Source: Paenibacillus tyrphae
Lineage (GTDB): Bacteria > Bacillota > Bacilli > Paenibacillales > NBRC-103111
DNA: 64,000 nucleotides
Direction: 5' to 3'
Assembly: GCF_024158745.1 (NCBI RefSeq)
Contig: NZ_JAMZAW010000011.1
Coordinates: 124,001 to 188,000, forward strand
Below are positions 8,818-17,895 of this stretch, in pieces (within the stretch, counting starts at the first letter, position 1; each line of letters begins with the position of its first letter). The notes below the pieces were generated by a model that did no database searches, was not told the DNA's origin, and worked only from the letters and a program-made list of their open reading frames with translations. The translations under genes and the position numbers were made by a program.

Positions 8818-10653
8818 ATGAGTAACGGACGCATTCCCGAGCAAGTCATCGACGCGGTCTTGAAAGCCCACGATATTGTCGAAGTCGTCGGAAGACACGT
8901 TCATTTGACGAAGCAGGGGCATTACCTTAAAGGTCTTTGTCCTTTTCATTCAGAGAAGACACCTTCCTTTACCGTCACGCCCGAAAAGCAGATTTATCAC
9001 TGCTTCGGCTGCGGAGCGGGCGGGAACGCCATCCGGTTCGTTTCGGAAGTCGAAGGGCTGTCTTTCGGCCAGGCGCTCCGGAAATTAGCCGATGAAGCGA
9101 AGCTCGACATCGGACTCGGGCCGCAGCAAGGCCAAGCCGAAACGAAGGAGCACGCGGACCGTGCGAAACTGATCGAAGCTCATGAGCTTGCCGGCAAGTT
9201 GTACGAATATCTTCTGCACAACACCGAGCAGGGCAAAGAAGCGAAGCAGTATTTGCACGCCCGGGGAATGACCGATAAGCTGATCGAAACGTTCGGCATC
9301 GGCTACGCGCCATCGCGCTGGGATACGCTGACGAATCTGCTGGATAAGAAGCAGTTTCCGCTGCCCCTGGTGGAGCAAGGAGGGCTGATCTCGGCGAAGC
9401 AGGACGGAAGCGGGTATGTCGACAAATTTCGAGACCGCGTCATGTTTCCGATTCGCGATTGGAAAGGGCATATCATCGCCTTCGGAGGAAGAGCGATGGG
9501 CGACGTACAGCCCAAATATTTGAACAGTCCGGAATCGATGCTTTTCCATAAGAGCCGTACGCTGTACAATCTGCATGCCGCCAGACCCCAAATCCGCAAA
9601 AGCCAGGAACTCGTTTTGTTCGAGGGCTATATGGATGTCATTCGCGCTTGGGAGACCGGAGTGCATAACGGCGTGGCAACCATGGGAACGGCGCTGACAC
9701 CGGAGCATGCGGAAGCGATTCGGCGTCTTGCGGAACGGGTGGTCGTCGCTTACGACGGGGACAATGCCGGACAATCCGCAGCTTATAAGAGCATTCCGTT
9801 GCTGGAAAATGCAGGATGCAATGTAAGAATTGCTATGCTGCCGAACGGGTTGGACCCGGACGAATATATTTCCGCTCACGGTTCTGAACGATTCGTACGT
9901 GAGGTTATCGAACCCGCCGTACCGTCGATCAAATATAAACTTTTTTATTATCGTAAAAATTATAAGCTGCAGGAGGATGGAGAAAAGCTTCGCTACATTC
10001 AACAAGCGCTCCGCTTGATCGCAGGACTGACTTCACCCATTGAGAGAGAGCATTATGTGAGAGAGCTTTGTTCCGAATTTCACCTAACGTTCGAATCCGC
10101 GATGCAAAATCTGAACGAGATCAGGCTCCAAGCCGAAAAAAAGGACCGTTCCGGGGATAATAAAGACAATTCGTGGAATAATGTTATGAATGACGGAAGG
10201 CTTCGCGCGCAACCCCCTTCGATGGTCCCTGCCTATCAGAATGCAGAGCGTCAACTGCTTGCCGTCATGATGCTGGACCGGGACATATCCGGTTATGTCG
10301 AGCGTCAGCTGGGAGACGGTTTCAATATGGAAGCTCACGCGGCGCTTGCCGCTTACTTGTACGCCTACTACGCACAAGGATTCGAGCCCAACGCCAGCAC
10401 GTTCATCGGCATGCTGCAGGATGACAAGCTTGAGAGCTTGGCTAGCTCCTTAACCTTAATAGACAATCGCAGCGGTATTAACGATACCGTGATCGACGAT
10501 TACATCAGGCAAATTAAAAAGTTCCCGCTCTTGCAGACATTGGAACGAAAACGAGAAGAAATCAAGCAAGCAGAACGTTTGGGTGATATTCCCAAAGCCC
10601 TGCAATTAGGCAGTGAGATTATATCCTTGGAAAAGCAGTTGAAATCATCCTGA
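8818..10653 (+). CDS. dnaG: DNA primase
   Basis: 611 residues from the ATG at 8818; AAGGTGGA lies just upstream. An in-frame ATG at 8803 would add five residues but has no ribosome site. Makes RNA primers at the replication fork. The CHC2 zinc finger has C41, H44, C62 and C65; the TOPRIM core carries FEGYMDVI near residue 268 and YDGDNAGQ near 312; the C-terminal ~180 residues are the helicase-binding region. Followed after 51 bases by rpoD, the conserved dnaG-rpoD macromolecular synthesis unit. Confidence 0.96.
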   Translation: MSNGRIPEQVIDAVLKAHDIVEVVGRHVHLTKQGHYLKGLCPFHSEKTPSFTVTPEKQIYHCFGCGAGGNAIRFVSEVEGLSFGQALRKLADEAKLDIGLGPQQGQAETKEHADRAKLIEAHELAGKLYEYLLHNTEQGKEAKQYLHARGMTDKLIETFGIGYAPSRWDTLTNLLDKKQFPLPLVEQGGLISAKQDGSGYVDKFRDRVMFPIRDWKGHIIAFGGRAMGDVQPKYLNSPESMLFHKSRTLYNLHAARPQIRKSQELVLFEGYMDVIRAWETGVHNGVATMGTALTPEHAEAIRRLAERVVVAYDGDNAGQSAAYKSIPLLENAGCNVRIAMLPNGLDPDEYISAHGSERFVREVIEPAVPSIKYKLFYYRKNYKLQEDGEKLRYIQQALRLIAGLTSPIEREHYVRELCSEFHLTFESAMQNLNEIRLQAEKKDRSGDNKDNSWNNVMNDGRLRAQPPSMVPAYQNAERQLLAVMMLDRDISGYVERQLGDGFNMEAHAALAAYLYAYYAQGFEPNASTFIGMLQDDKLESLASSLTLIDNRSGINDTVIDDYIRQIKKFPLLQTLERKREEIKQAERLGDIPKALQLGSEIISLEKQLKSS

Positions 10654-10704
10654 TTCGTCTCGATACGGTACCGGGGTGTATTCCAGGGAGGAGGGAGTTG
10701 GATT

Positions 10705-11823
10705 ATGGCGAACGATCAACGTACGGAACTAGAGACAGAGTTGACGCTCGAACAAGTAAAAGAACAGTTGATCGAACAAGGCAAGAAACGTTCGGCAATT
10801 ACGTACAAAGAAATTATGGAGAAGCTCGCGCCGTTCGATCAAGACCCGGAGCAAATCGATGAATTTTTTGAGCAAATTCAAGAGATGGGGATCGATGTCG
10901 GGAACGAATCGGACGAGGACAATGAGCTGACTCCGATGGAGCATGAGCACGACGAGTTTCATTTTGACGACGATTTGTCCTTGCCGCCTGGCATTAAGAT
11001 CAATGATCCGGTACGGATGTATTTGAAGGAGATCGGCCGGGTTCCGCTGCTTTCCGCAGAGGACGAGATCGGTTTGGCGAAACGGATCGAACAGGGCGAT
11101 GAAGAAGCGAAACGCCGTTTGGCGGAAGCGAACCTGCGGCTGGTCGTCAGTATCGCCAAGCGCTATGTCGGCCGGGGGATGCTATTCCTCGACTTGATTC
11201 AGGAAGGCAATATGGGCTTGATCAAAGCGGTTGAGAAGTTCGACCATATCAAGGGCTTCAAATTCAGTACGTATGCCACGTGGTGGATTCGTCAAGCCAT
11301 TACGCGCGCGATTGCCGACCAAGCGCGTACGATCCGGATTCCGGTACATATGGTGGAGACGATCAACAAACTGATCCGGGTATCCCGTCAACTGCTGCAG
11401 GAACTGGGGCGCGAACCTACGCCGGAGGAAATTGCGAAGGAAATGGATCTCAGTACGGATAAAGTGCGTGAGATTATGAAAATCGCGCAAGAACCCGTAT
11501 CGCTCGAAACGCCGATCGGCGAGGAAGACGATTCGCACCTCGGAGATTTTATCGAAGATCAGGAAGCGCTGGCTCCGGCGGATGCCGCGGCTTACGAGCT
11601 GCTCAAGGAGCAGCTGGAGGATGTCCTCGATACCTTAACCGAGCGTGAGGAAAACGTGCTTCGGCTGCGCTTCGGACTCGATGACGGCCGGACACGGACG
11701 TTGGAGGAAGTCGGCAAAGTATTCGGGGTTACCCGGGAACGGATTCGCCAGATCGAAGCCAAGGCGCTGCGCAAGCTTCGCCATCCGAGCCGCAGCAAAC
11801 GGTTGAAAGATTTTCTTGAATAA
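10705..11823 (+). CDS. rpoD: RNA polymerase housekeeping sigma factor SigA/RpoD
   Basis: 372 residues, the normal Bacillus SigA length. Region 1.1 is at about 1-80 (acidic), region 1.2 begins at [14 protein letters not shown], region 2 includes [16 protein letters not shown] and the -10-binding [16 protein letters not shown], region 3 follows, and region 4.2 has the -35-binding helix [20 protein letters not shown]. Preceded by GGGAGGAGGGAG ribosome site. A strong terminator follows immediately, ending the dnaG-rpoD unit. Confidence 0.98.
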   Translation: MANDQRTELETELTLEQVKEQLIEQGKKRSAITYKEIMEKLAPFDQDPEQIDEFFEQIQEMGIDVGNESDEDNELTPMEHEHDEFHFDDDLSLPPGIKINDPVRMYLKEIGRVPLLSAEDEIGLAKRIEQGDEEAKRRLAEANLRLVVSIAKRYVGRGMLFLDLIQEGNMGLIKAVEKFDHIKGFKFSTYATWWIRQAITRAIADQARTIRIPVHMVETINKLIRVSRQLLQELGREPTPEEIAKEMDLSTDKVREIMKIAQEPVSLETPIGEEDDSHLGDFIEDQEALAPADAAAYELLKEQLEDVLDTLTEREENVLRLRFGLDDGRTRTLEEVGKVFGVTRERIRQIEAKALRKLRHPSRSKRLKDFLE

Positions 11824-11838
11824 TTAGCTTGTCACTAC

Positions 11839-11876
11839 GACCTTTCCGCCGACTGCGGGAAGGTCTAATTTTTTAC
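11839..11876 (+). terminator. Terminator after rpoD
   Basis: 11-bp stem GACCTTTCCGC / GCGGGAAGGTC with one wobble pair, 5-base loop, then TAATTTTTT. Confidence 0.85.
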
Positions 11877-11963
11877 TGGCTCCAAGCCGATGAATGAATT
11901 ATATAACCATGTATCCCATATATGTATTAAGCGACGACGGGCTTCCGGAGGATCATTAGAGCT

Positions 11964-12800
11964 ATGGATGATAAAAAGAAAACGATTATCCACGAAATCG
12001 AGCACTGGCGGCGAAGCAAGCTGCTGCCCGAGCAGTACTGCGACTTTTTGCTGAATATTTACTTGGAAGACAATCAAGAAAAACCAGGAAACTCCGGTGG
12101 ATTGTTCGGAATTACGGCGTCTAAAATAAGCGACAGCAATTGGAAAATATGGGTTCTTGTTTTGGTTGCCGCATGCGCCTTTTCTTTTACTGTTCTTCAT
12201 TTTAACGCTTTTCAATTACCAATGCAAATAGGGGTCTCGCTTTTATTTCTCGCTTGCTGTTACGGGTATGGAGGGTACAAGCGGGAAAAGGACCCGATGG
12301 GCTCGCAAATTTTGATCGGCATGGCTTCGTTGTTTTTGCTCTTTATCGGGGTTTATCTTATGAAGCTCCACGGGATACAGTCGTCCGTTTTTGTCGTTAC
12401 CTACGTGTTTCTATGCAGCTTGGTATGGATTGTCACGGGCTTGCTCGCAAGACACGTACCGTTCCATCTCGGCGGTTGGGTGAGCCTGGTGTTCTGCTAC
12501 GGCTGGCTGCTGCATTATCAGCTTGATTCGATCAGTTGGGTTACGCTGGAACTGAGCTGGGTGCCGCTCAGCATTCTTTTCTGCTGGATGGGGTGGATGG
12601 TTCACGAGAAGAGCCGTCATATGGGACTCGTATTCTTTTTGCTCAGCTTGATCGTTTGGTATATGCCTGAATTATATGGTATGCTGTATGCCGAGCAGTA
12701 CGGCGAAATGACGCTGCAATGGATGCTGTTGGTTAAGATTGTGACCGAGGCTTCCTTGCTGTTTGTATGGAGAAAAAAATGGACAGAATGGGTTGTCTGA
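11964..12800 (+). CDS. Multi-pass membrane protein of unknown function
   Basis: 278 residues. A cytosolic N-terminal ~55 residues (MDDKKKTIIHEIEHWRRSKL onward, predicted helical) precedes eight or so hydrophobic segments that fill the rest of the protein. The short N-terminal helix followed by a membrane bundle is reminiscent of DUF2157-like proteins, but I cannot name the family firmly. GGAGGATC lies 9-10 bases before the ATG. It sits between rpoD and trmK and ends just before the trmK start, so it is probably co-transcribed with trmK and the Nif3 gene. Confidence 0.7.
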   Translation: MDDKKKTIIHEIEHWRRSKLLPEQYCDFLLNIYLEDNQEKPGNSGGLFGITASKISDSNWKIWVLVLVAACAFSFTVLHFNAFQLPMQIGVSLLFLACCYGYGGYKREKDPMGSQILIGMASLFLLFIGVYLMKLHGIQSSVFVVTYVFLCSLVWIVTGLLARHVPFHLGGWVSLVFCYGWLLHYQLDSISWVTLELSWVPLSILFCWMGWMVHEKSRHMGLVFFLLSLIVWYMPELYGMLYAEQYGEMTLQWMLLVKIVTEASLLFVWRKKWTEWVV

Positions 12801-12801
12801 G

Positions 12802-13566
12802 ATGATACGATTATCAAAACGATTGGGTAGAATTGCACAGGAGGTTCCCGCGGGCAGCCGTCTGGCGGATATCGGCTCGGACCATGCGCTGCTCCCCGCT
12901 TATTTGGCAAAGCAAGGCACGATCGTGCGAGGGATTGCGGGCGAGGTAAATCCGGGTCCGTACGATGCAGCCGTGAAGCAGGTGCGCGCAGCGGGGCTGG
13001 AGAAGATCATCGACGTCAGGCAGGGTGACGGTCTGGCCGTCATCGCGCCGGGCGAGGTCGATGTCATTACGGTTGCGGGGATGGGCGGAGTGCTGATCGC
13101 TTCGATTCTGGAAGCGGGTAAGGCGAAGCTGGAAGGCGTGCGCCGCTTGGTGCTTCAGCCGAATGTCGGTGAAGCGGCGGTTCGGGAATGGCTGCTGAGT
13201 AACGGCTGGTTGTTGATCGGAGAGCACATTTTGGAGGAAGACGGAAAAATCTATGAAATTTTGACGGCCGTTTCCGCCTCGGAGTCCGGGGTAGATCCGG
13301 AATCGCTGTATGAACCGCTGACCATGGCGAACGGAATGACCGCAGATCGTGCGGTTCTGCTGAGCATGGGGCCGTATTTGCTGCGGGAGGCTTCCGCCGT
13401 CTGGGCTAAGAAATGGACTTATGAATTGGATAAGCTCCGTAAAATATGCGATAATCTGGCCGGGTCCGAAACGGAAGCGTCCCGCAGCAAGGAAGCGGAA
13501 TTTCGCGCCGAGATGAAACGAATCGAGGAGGTATTAGCCGCATGTACGCCAAAGGCCAGGCCGTAA
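12802..13566 (+). CDS. trmK: tRNA (adenine(22)-N1)-methyltransferase
   Basis: 254 residues. TrmK makes m1A22 in bacterial tRNAs using SAM. The Rossmann methyltransferase motif is LADIGSDHALLPAYL (about residues 18-32), followed by the VAGMGG motif IV; the C-terminal third is the family's coiled helical domain (KKWTYELDKLRKICDNL). The frame is open upstream to a TTG at 12763, but that would lie inside the previous gene; ATG 12802 begins the family's usual xIRLSKRLxxIA N-terminus. It overlaps the next gene by 25 bases, as in Bacillus. Confidence 0.92.
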   Translation: MIRLSKRLGRIAQEVPAGSRLADIGSDHALLPAYLAKQGTIVRGIAGEVNPGPYDAAVKQVRAAGLEKIIDVRQGDGLAVIAPGEVDVITVAGMGGVLIASILEAGKAKLEGVRRLVLQPNVGEAAVREWLLSNGWLLIGEHILEEDGKIYEILTAVSASESGVDPESLYEPLTMANGMTADRAVLLSMGPYLLREASAVWAKKWTYELDKLRKICDNLAGSETEASRSKEAEFRAEMKRIEEVLAACTPKARP

Positions 13567-14657
13567 TTCAATTGATGGAAGAGCTCGCGCCCAAATCGTA
13601 CGCCGTGGAGAACGATAAAATAGGGCTGCAAATCGGCACGTTGCAAAAGGAAATCCGCAAGGTGCTTGTCGCGCTTGACGTGACGGAAGAAGTAGTGGAC
13701 GAGGCGATTCGCGAGCAAGCCGATCTGATTATTGCACATCACGCGATTATTTACCGTCCGCTGCCTCATATTCAGACGGATACGCCGGCAGGCCGGCTTT
13801 ACGAACGGCTGATCAAGCATGACATCGCCGTCTATATCGCCCATACGAATCTGGATGTGGCCGACGGGGGAATCAACGACATGATGGCGGAAGCGATCGG
13901 TCTGACCGATACGCAGCCGCTCGACGAAGTACATACCGACAAGCTGAAAAAGCTCGTCGTCTTCGTTCCGACGACTCACGCCGACGCGGTTCGCCAGGCG
14001 ATGTTCGAAGCAGGAGCAGGAGGCATCGGCCGTTACAGCCACTGCAGCTTCAATATCGAAGGCGTCGGAACGTTCAAGCCGGAAGAAGGTACGAACCCGT
14101 TCATCGGCCAGCCTGGAAAGCTGGAGACGGCGCAGGAAATACGCGTCGAAACGATCGTCCCTCAGAGCGTGGAACGCAGAGTCGTGCAGGCGATGCTGAA
14201 GGCACATCCGTATGAGGAAGTCGCTTACGATCTGTATTCGCTCGATTTGAAGACGCGCACGTTCGGGCTCGGCCGCGCCGGAAAACTTCCGCAGCCGGTA
14301 ACGCTGCAGGAGCTGTGCGAGAAGGTCAAGCAGGTATTCGACGTGCCGATGCTGCGCGTTGTCGGCGATCTCTCGCGGACCGTACGCAAAGCGGCCGTGC
14401 TCGGGGGATCGGGCAGCCGCTACGTGAAGCATGCGCAATTCGCCGGAGCGGACGTGCTGATCACCGGCGATATCGATTATCATACGGCGCATGACGCCTT
14501 GGCGGCCGGTATCGCGCTGATTGATCCGGGGCACAATGTGGAGAAAGTCATGAAGCGCGGTGTCGCTGACCACTTGCGGCGAAAGCTGGAGGAGCGAAAG
14601 TGGGCTACGGCGGTCATCGCTTCGGAAATCGATACGGAACCGTTCCGATTCGTGTAA
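13542..14657 (+). CDS. Nif3-like dinuclear metal centre hexameric protein (YqfO type)
   Basis: 371 residues, the long Firmicute form of the Nif3/DUF34 family: two Nif3 halves binding a di-metal site (IAHHAIIY near residue 68, IAHTNLDVADGG near 103, GDIDYHTAHDAL near 308, DPGHNVE near 329), separated by an inserted PII-like domain (about 130-230, ending near HPYEEVAYDLY). Biochemical role is still unsettled in the family. The 25-base overlap with trmK and the ATG in that overlap imply coupled translation. rnpB follows. Confidence 0.9.
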   Translation: MYAKGQAVIQLMEELAPKSYAVENDKIGLQIGTLQKEIRKVLVALDVTEEVVDEAIREQADLIIAHHAIIYRPLPHIQTDTPAGRLYERLIKHDIAVYIAHTNLDVADGGINDMMAEAIGLTDTQPLDEVHTDKLKKLVVFVPTTHADAVRQAMFEAGAGGIGRYSHCSFNIEGVGTFKPEEGTNPFIGQPGKLETAQEIRVETIVPQSVERRVVQAMLKAHPYEEVAYDLYSLDLKTRTFGLGRAGKLPQPVTLQELCEKVKQVFDVPMLRVVGDLSRTVRKAAVLGGSGSRYVKHAQFAGADVLITGDIDYHTAHDALAAGIALIDPGHNVEKVMKRGVADHLRRKLEERKWATAVIASEIDTEPFRFV

Positions 14658-14675
14658 TTTGCCGGAATCCGGCAG

Positions 14676-14704
14676 TTGAGTTTTCAGCCGATTCCTTGTA
14701 TACT
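14676..14704 (+). promoter_or_regulatory. rnpB promoter
   Basis: TTGAGT at 14676-14681, a 17-base spacer and TATACT at 14699-14704. The expected start of transcription is about 14711, close to the 5' end of the RNase P RNA. Confidence 0.75.
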
Positions 14705-14726
14705 AGCAGATGCATCTATTGCAAAG

Positions 14727-15144
14727 GAAAGTTTGACAGACAATCGCTGGTGGCGTTCGCCACGAGAGGAAAGTCCGGGCTCCATAGGGCAGGATGCTGG
14801 ATAACGTCCAGTCAGCGCGAGCTGAAGGCTAGTGCCACAGAAACGGACCGCCGATGGCCGTGCATGCGATCTTTGATCGCCGCCGGCACAGGTAAGGGTG
14901 GAACCGTGGTGTAAGAGACCACGAGGAGCTATGGTGACATAGTTCCTGGTAAACCCCATTTGGAGCAAGACCTAGAGGAACGCATGTCCCGCAAGGGACA
15001 GTCTTTGCCCGAGACGCGTTCGGGTTGGTCGCTTGAGCCGTTCAGCAATGGACGGCCTAGATAGATGATTGTCGCTTCAATGGTGGCAGGGTGGCACCCG
15101 CTACGACCACCGGAAGCACAGAACCCGGCTTACGGCAAACTTTC
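14727..15144 (+). ncRNA. rnpB: RNase P RNA (catalytic subunit)
   Basis: Ribozyme that removes the 5' leader of tRNA precursors. Recognised by the near-universal GAGGAAAGTCCGGGCTCC block around 14765-14783, the ACAGTAA-like AGGTAAGGGTGGAACCGTGG region near 14890, the GAGACCACGAGGAG segment, and the 3' CACAGAACCCGGCTTAC block ending near 15133. Helix P1 closes the molecule: GAAAGTTTG at 14727-14735 pairs with CAAACTTTC at 15136-15144. About 418 nt, in the Bacillus size range. Ends are estimated from P1; the mature 5' end may be a few bases upstream. Confidence 0.93.
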
Positions 15145-15175
15145 TTTCAGCCGCTTACGCAATAGAGCTTCATGC

Positions 15176-15208
15176 AAAAAACCGCCTCAGGAGGCGGTTT
15201 TTTTCTGT
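15176..15208. terminator. Bidirectional terminator between rnpB and the converging protease gene
   Basis: AAAACCGCCTC / GAGGCGGTTTT stem with a 2-base loop, an A-run on the left and a T-run on the right, so it can stop transcripts arriving from either side. Confidence 0.88.
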
Positions 15209-15217
15209 TTTTATTCT

Positions 15218-17086
15218 CTATTCCCGTCTAAACCAGCGCTGCATCCAGGCCGGCCATCCCGGCTGCGGAGCCGTCTCGGTTGGGGCGCCGGCCGCTTGGC
15301 CGGAAGTCCTCGGTTCCGCCGCCTTGAGCGCAGCGGCCACGTCGATCAGGCCGTGACCGAAATATTTGTCTTTCCCGGATGGCCCCACATCCATCGCCGT
15401 TTCCTTGATGATCCGGACCACTTCCGTATTTTTCAGCTTCGGATTGACCGAACGGATTAACGCCGCAAGCGCCGTCACGTGCGGACTGGCCATCGAAGTC
15501 CCGGACAGTGCCGCATACTGGTTGTTCGTATACGTGCTGGCGATGTTGACGCCCGGGGCTGCTACACCGATATAGTTGCCGTAGTTGGAGAAGGCTGCCT
15601 TCTGCTTTTTGGCATCCACTGCAGCCACGCCGAGCACTTCAGGATAGGCTGCCGGGTAACCCGGACGTTCCGTGTTATCGTTGCCGCTTGCGGCAATCAG
15701 GACGACGTCGCGGTCGTAGGCATACTTGATGGCGTCGTGCAGGAACTGGGCGTCGGCATAGTTGCCCAGGCTCATGTTGATGACTTTGGCTCCGTGATCC
15801 GTAGCCCAAATAATGCCCTGCGCGACGGCATAAGTGCTGCCTGCACCGCTGGAATCGAGCACCTTTACCGGCAAGACGCGGTTATACCAGCTCATGCCGG
15901 CCACGCCAAGGTTGTTGTTCACGATGGCCCCGATGACTCCGGCCACATGTGTGCCGTGTCCGACGTCGTCGACCGGCCGGGCCCCGGGCTGGATCGCATT
16001 GTAGCCGCTCATCAGATGGTCTTTCAGGTCCGAGTGATTCAGATCGACCCCGGTATCGACAACTCCGACGATGACGTCCGTCGAGCCTTTGGAGAAGTTC
16101 CAGCCGGCCTCCGTTTCGATTTGCGGCAAATTCCATTGGTACCGCCGGTACAGCGAGTCGTTCGGCGTAATGACCGCTGCCGAATTCGGGGGTTGAACGG
16201 GTGCAATGTCGTTCGTTAAATATAGAAAATGCGGCTCGGCGTAATCGATGTTCCATTTCCCGAAATATCCCATGAGCTGCTTGGCTTCCATGCTCGGCGA
16301 TTCGAAGACGTAAGTATAGCCGAGTTTGTTGACATGGCCTCCGCCAATTTCTTGACGGATACGGGTAAGGTCGTTCTCGGAAGGCTGCTGCTTGAATTTG
16401 ACGACGACTTGATTCGTGTGATAATGGCTCGTTCCCTGGTTGTCTTCAGGGTGACGAACCTGCACGTTCTGAAGCGATTTCGAATCGACCGATTCGATCT
16501 TGTAGCGTCCTTCCGCCGGGTACGGCTCGATTCTCAAATTTTTCTTCTGGTGATCGGCCACCTGAGCGAGAATTTGCTGGCGTACGGCGCCGACGATCCC
16601 GGATGCGCCATCCGACGCAGGAACGCCAAGAACGAAATACGTGCTGCCGTCCGCTTGAAACGGCGGAGATTGATACGTCTTACCGGCATCGACCTCCCGT
16701 TTCGCTTCTTCCATATAAGGCCGCGAAGCTTTTGCCGCCGCGTCGTTCAGCGTACCTGCCGCGATGCCTTGGTCCAAGGTTTGATCTCGTTTAGTGCGCA
16801 CTAGGCGTTCCATTTGCGGATGAGCCGTTTGGGTCGCTTGCAGCGTTTCCCGCGCTTTTTCGTCCGTCTGCGCCTGCGTGTCCTGAACGATCCGATGCAA
16901 TTCCAGGCTGCACTGATTGCGGCAAAGCTCATCCGTGCGGGCCACATCCTGATTCAGCATCGTTTGCTTCATTTTCAATTCGGCGGCAGGCGTAACCGTC
17001 TCGGGTTTGGGGGCCTGATCGCCGCGGGGGAAGAAAAGCGCTACCCCGGCAATGACTAGAGCGATCGATAAAGCGTATTTCCACAT
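15218..17086 (-). CDS. S8 (subtilisin-like) serine peptidase with long N-terminal extension
   Basis: 622 residues from the ATG at 17086 (AGGAGG about 9 bases upstream; the frame stays open to 17200 but without a ribosome site). N-terminal hydrophobic segment (about 3-18) directs export or anchors the protein. Residues ~30-200 form an extension in which STYFVLGVPASDG resembles an extracytoplasmic Cache-type strand pattern, then an I9-like prodomain (VVVKFKQQPSENDL onward). The catalytic domain has Asp in VVDTGVDLNHSDL (~343), His in GHGTHVAG (~378) and Ser in SGTSMASPH (~530). A PQPGWPAWMQRW tail ends the protein. Converges on rnpB and shares its terminator. Confidence 0.9.
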   Translation of the reverse strand: MWKYALSIALVIAGVALFFPRGDQAPKPETVTPAAELKMKQTMLNQDVARTDELCRNQCSLELHRIVQDTQAQTDEKARETLQATQTAHPQMERLVRTKRDQTLDQGIAAGTLNDAAAKASRPYMEEAKREVDAGKTYQSPPFQADGSTYFVLGVPASDGASGIVGAVRQQILAQVADHQKKNLRIEPYPAEGRYKIESVDSKSLQNVQVRHPEDNQGTSHYHTNQVVVKFKQQPSENDLTRIRQEIGGGHVNKLGYTYVFESPSMEAKQLMGYFGKWNIDYAEPHFLYLTNDIAPVQPPNSAAVITPNDSLYRRYQWNLPQIETEAGWNFSKGSTDVIVGVVDTGVDLNHSDLKDHLMSGYNAIQPGARPVDDVGHGTHVAGVIGAIVNNNLGVAGMSWYNRVLPVKVLDSSGAGSTYAVAQGIIWATDHGAKVINMSLGNYADAQFLHDAIKYAYDRDVVLIAASGNDNTERPGYPAAYPEVLGVAAVDAKKQKAAFSNYGNYIGVAAPGVNIASTYTNNQYAALSGTSMASPHVTALAALIRSVNPKLKNTEVVRIIKETAMDVGPSGKDKYFGHGLIDVAAALKAAEPRTSGQAAGAPTETAPQPGWPAWMQRWFRRE

Positions 17087-17305
17087 GGGCCGTTGCCTCC
17101 TGATCAGAACAGTGTGTACGTCAATTAGAATCCCCTTCGGGAGCAGTTTAAAAAGCAGCAAAGTTATCCAAAAAGGAGCAGTCCGAAACAAAGGACTCAT
17201 GGATGTTTTTCATATTACTTTTACATGCGTTTTGTGGTACGATGGTATGGAGAGGTCGTTTTGCCCATATCGTTCTGTTTTTAAGTTGAGGAGGTCTTTT
17301 AAGCG

Positions 17306-17806
17306 ATGGCAGTATTTCATGTAAAAACACTTTGTGAAACGACAAGGACCAAGCTGAGCGAGGCAATCGCCAAAATGGAACAATTCCTGAACGGACATTC
17401 TTTGCAGCAGCTGAATACCGATAATGACGAAGCGATGGAAGAATTTTATAAAGGTTATTTGACCGATACGAGACATTTGCTGGTATTCTCCGAGGTAGCG
17501 TACGAGAAGCTCGGAGTGGCGTTGCGCCGTCCGAATTTTAACGTGGATTATGCCGAAAAAGTGCTCTACGACGTTTATCATAGCTCCGTGAACAGCTTTT
17601 TTTATCCGAAAAACGAATGCTATTCCGAAGACGGCCGTTATGCTTATACCGGTCAGGATGCCATCCGCTTCCGTAAAAAGCCTGTACGGGACGTACGCGA
17701 CTTGACGATCGAGCTTTCCAAAATTTTTGAAACGCTGCGCGAAGATTTAGCTTATTACGAAACCGACTATATTACGCAAAAACGGATGCAGGGCGAGAAA
17801 GTATAA
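17306..17806 (+). CDS. ypuI: YpuI family (DUF3907) protein
   Basis: 166-residue cytosolic protein matching the YpuI/DUF3907 family by its N-terminal helical segment, the FYKGYLTDTRHLLVFSEVAY block and VYHSSVNSFFYPKNECYSED. Function is unknown. GAGGAGG ribosome site 13-14 bases before the ATG. Flanked by a divergent protease gene upstream and its own terminator downstream, so it looks monocistronic. Confidence 0.82.
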   Translation: MAVFHVKTLCETTRTKLSEAIAKMEQFLNGHSLQQLNTDNDEAMEEFYKGYLTDTRHLLVFSEVAYEKLGVALRRPNFNVDYAEKVLYDVYHSSVNSFFYPKNECYSEDGRYAYTGQDAIRFRKKPVRDVRDLTIELSKIFETLREDLAYYETDYITQKRMQGEKV

Positions 17807-17832
17807 TTCGTCCGATCCGAGACATATTGTGA

Positions 17833-17865
17833 AGAGATGCTTCGATTCGGGCATCTCTTTTTGTT
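17833..17865 (+). terminator. Terminator after ypuI
   Basis: AGAGATGC / GCATCTCT 8-bp stem, 10-base loop, then a T-run. Confidence 0.8.
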
Positions 17866-17895
17866 TAATTTTAAGCTAAAGGAAGGGGTTCTCTG

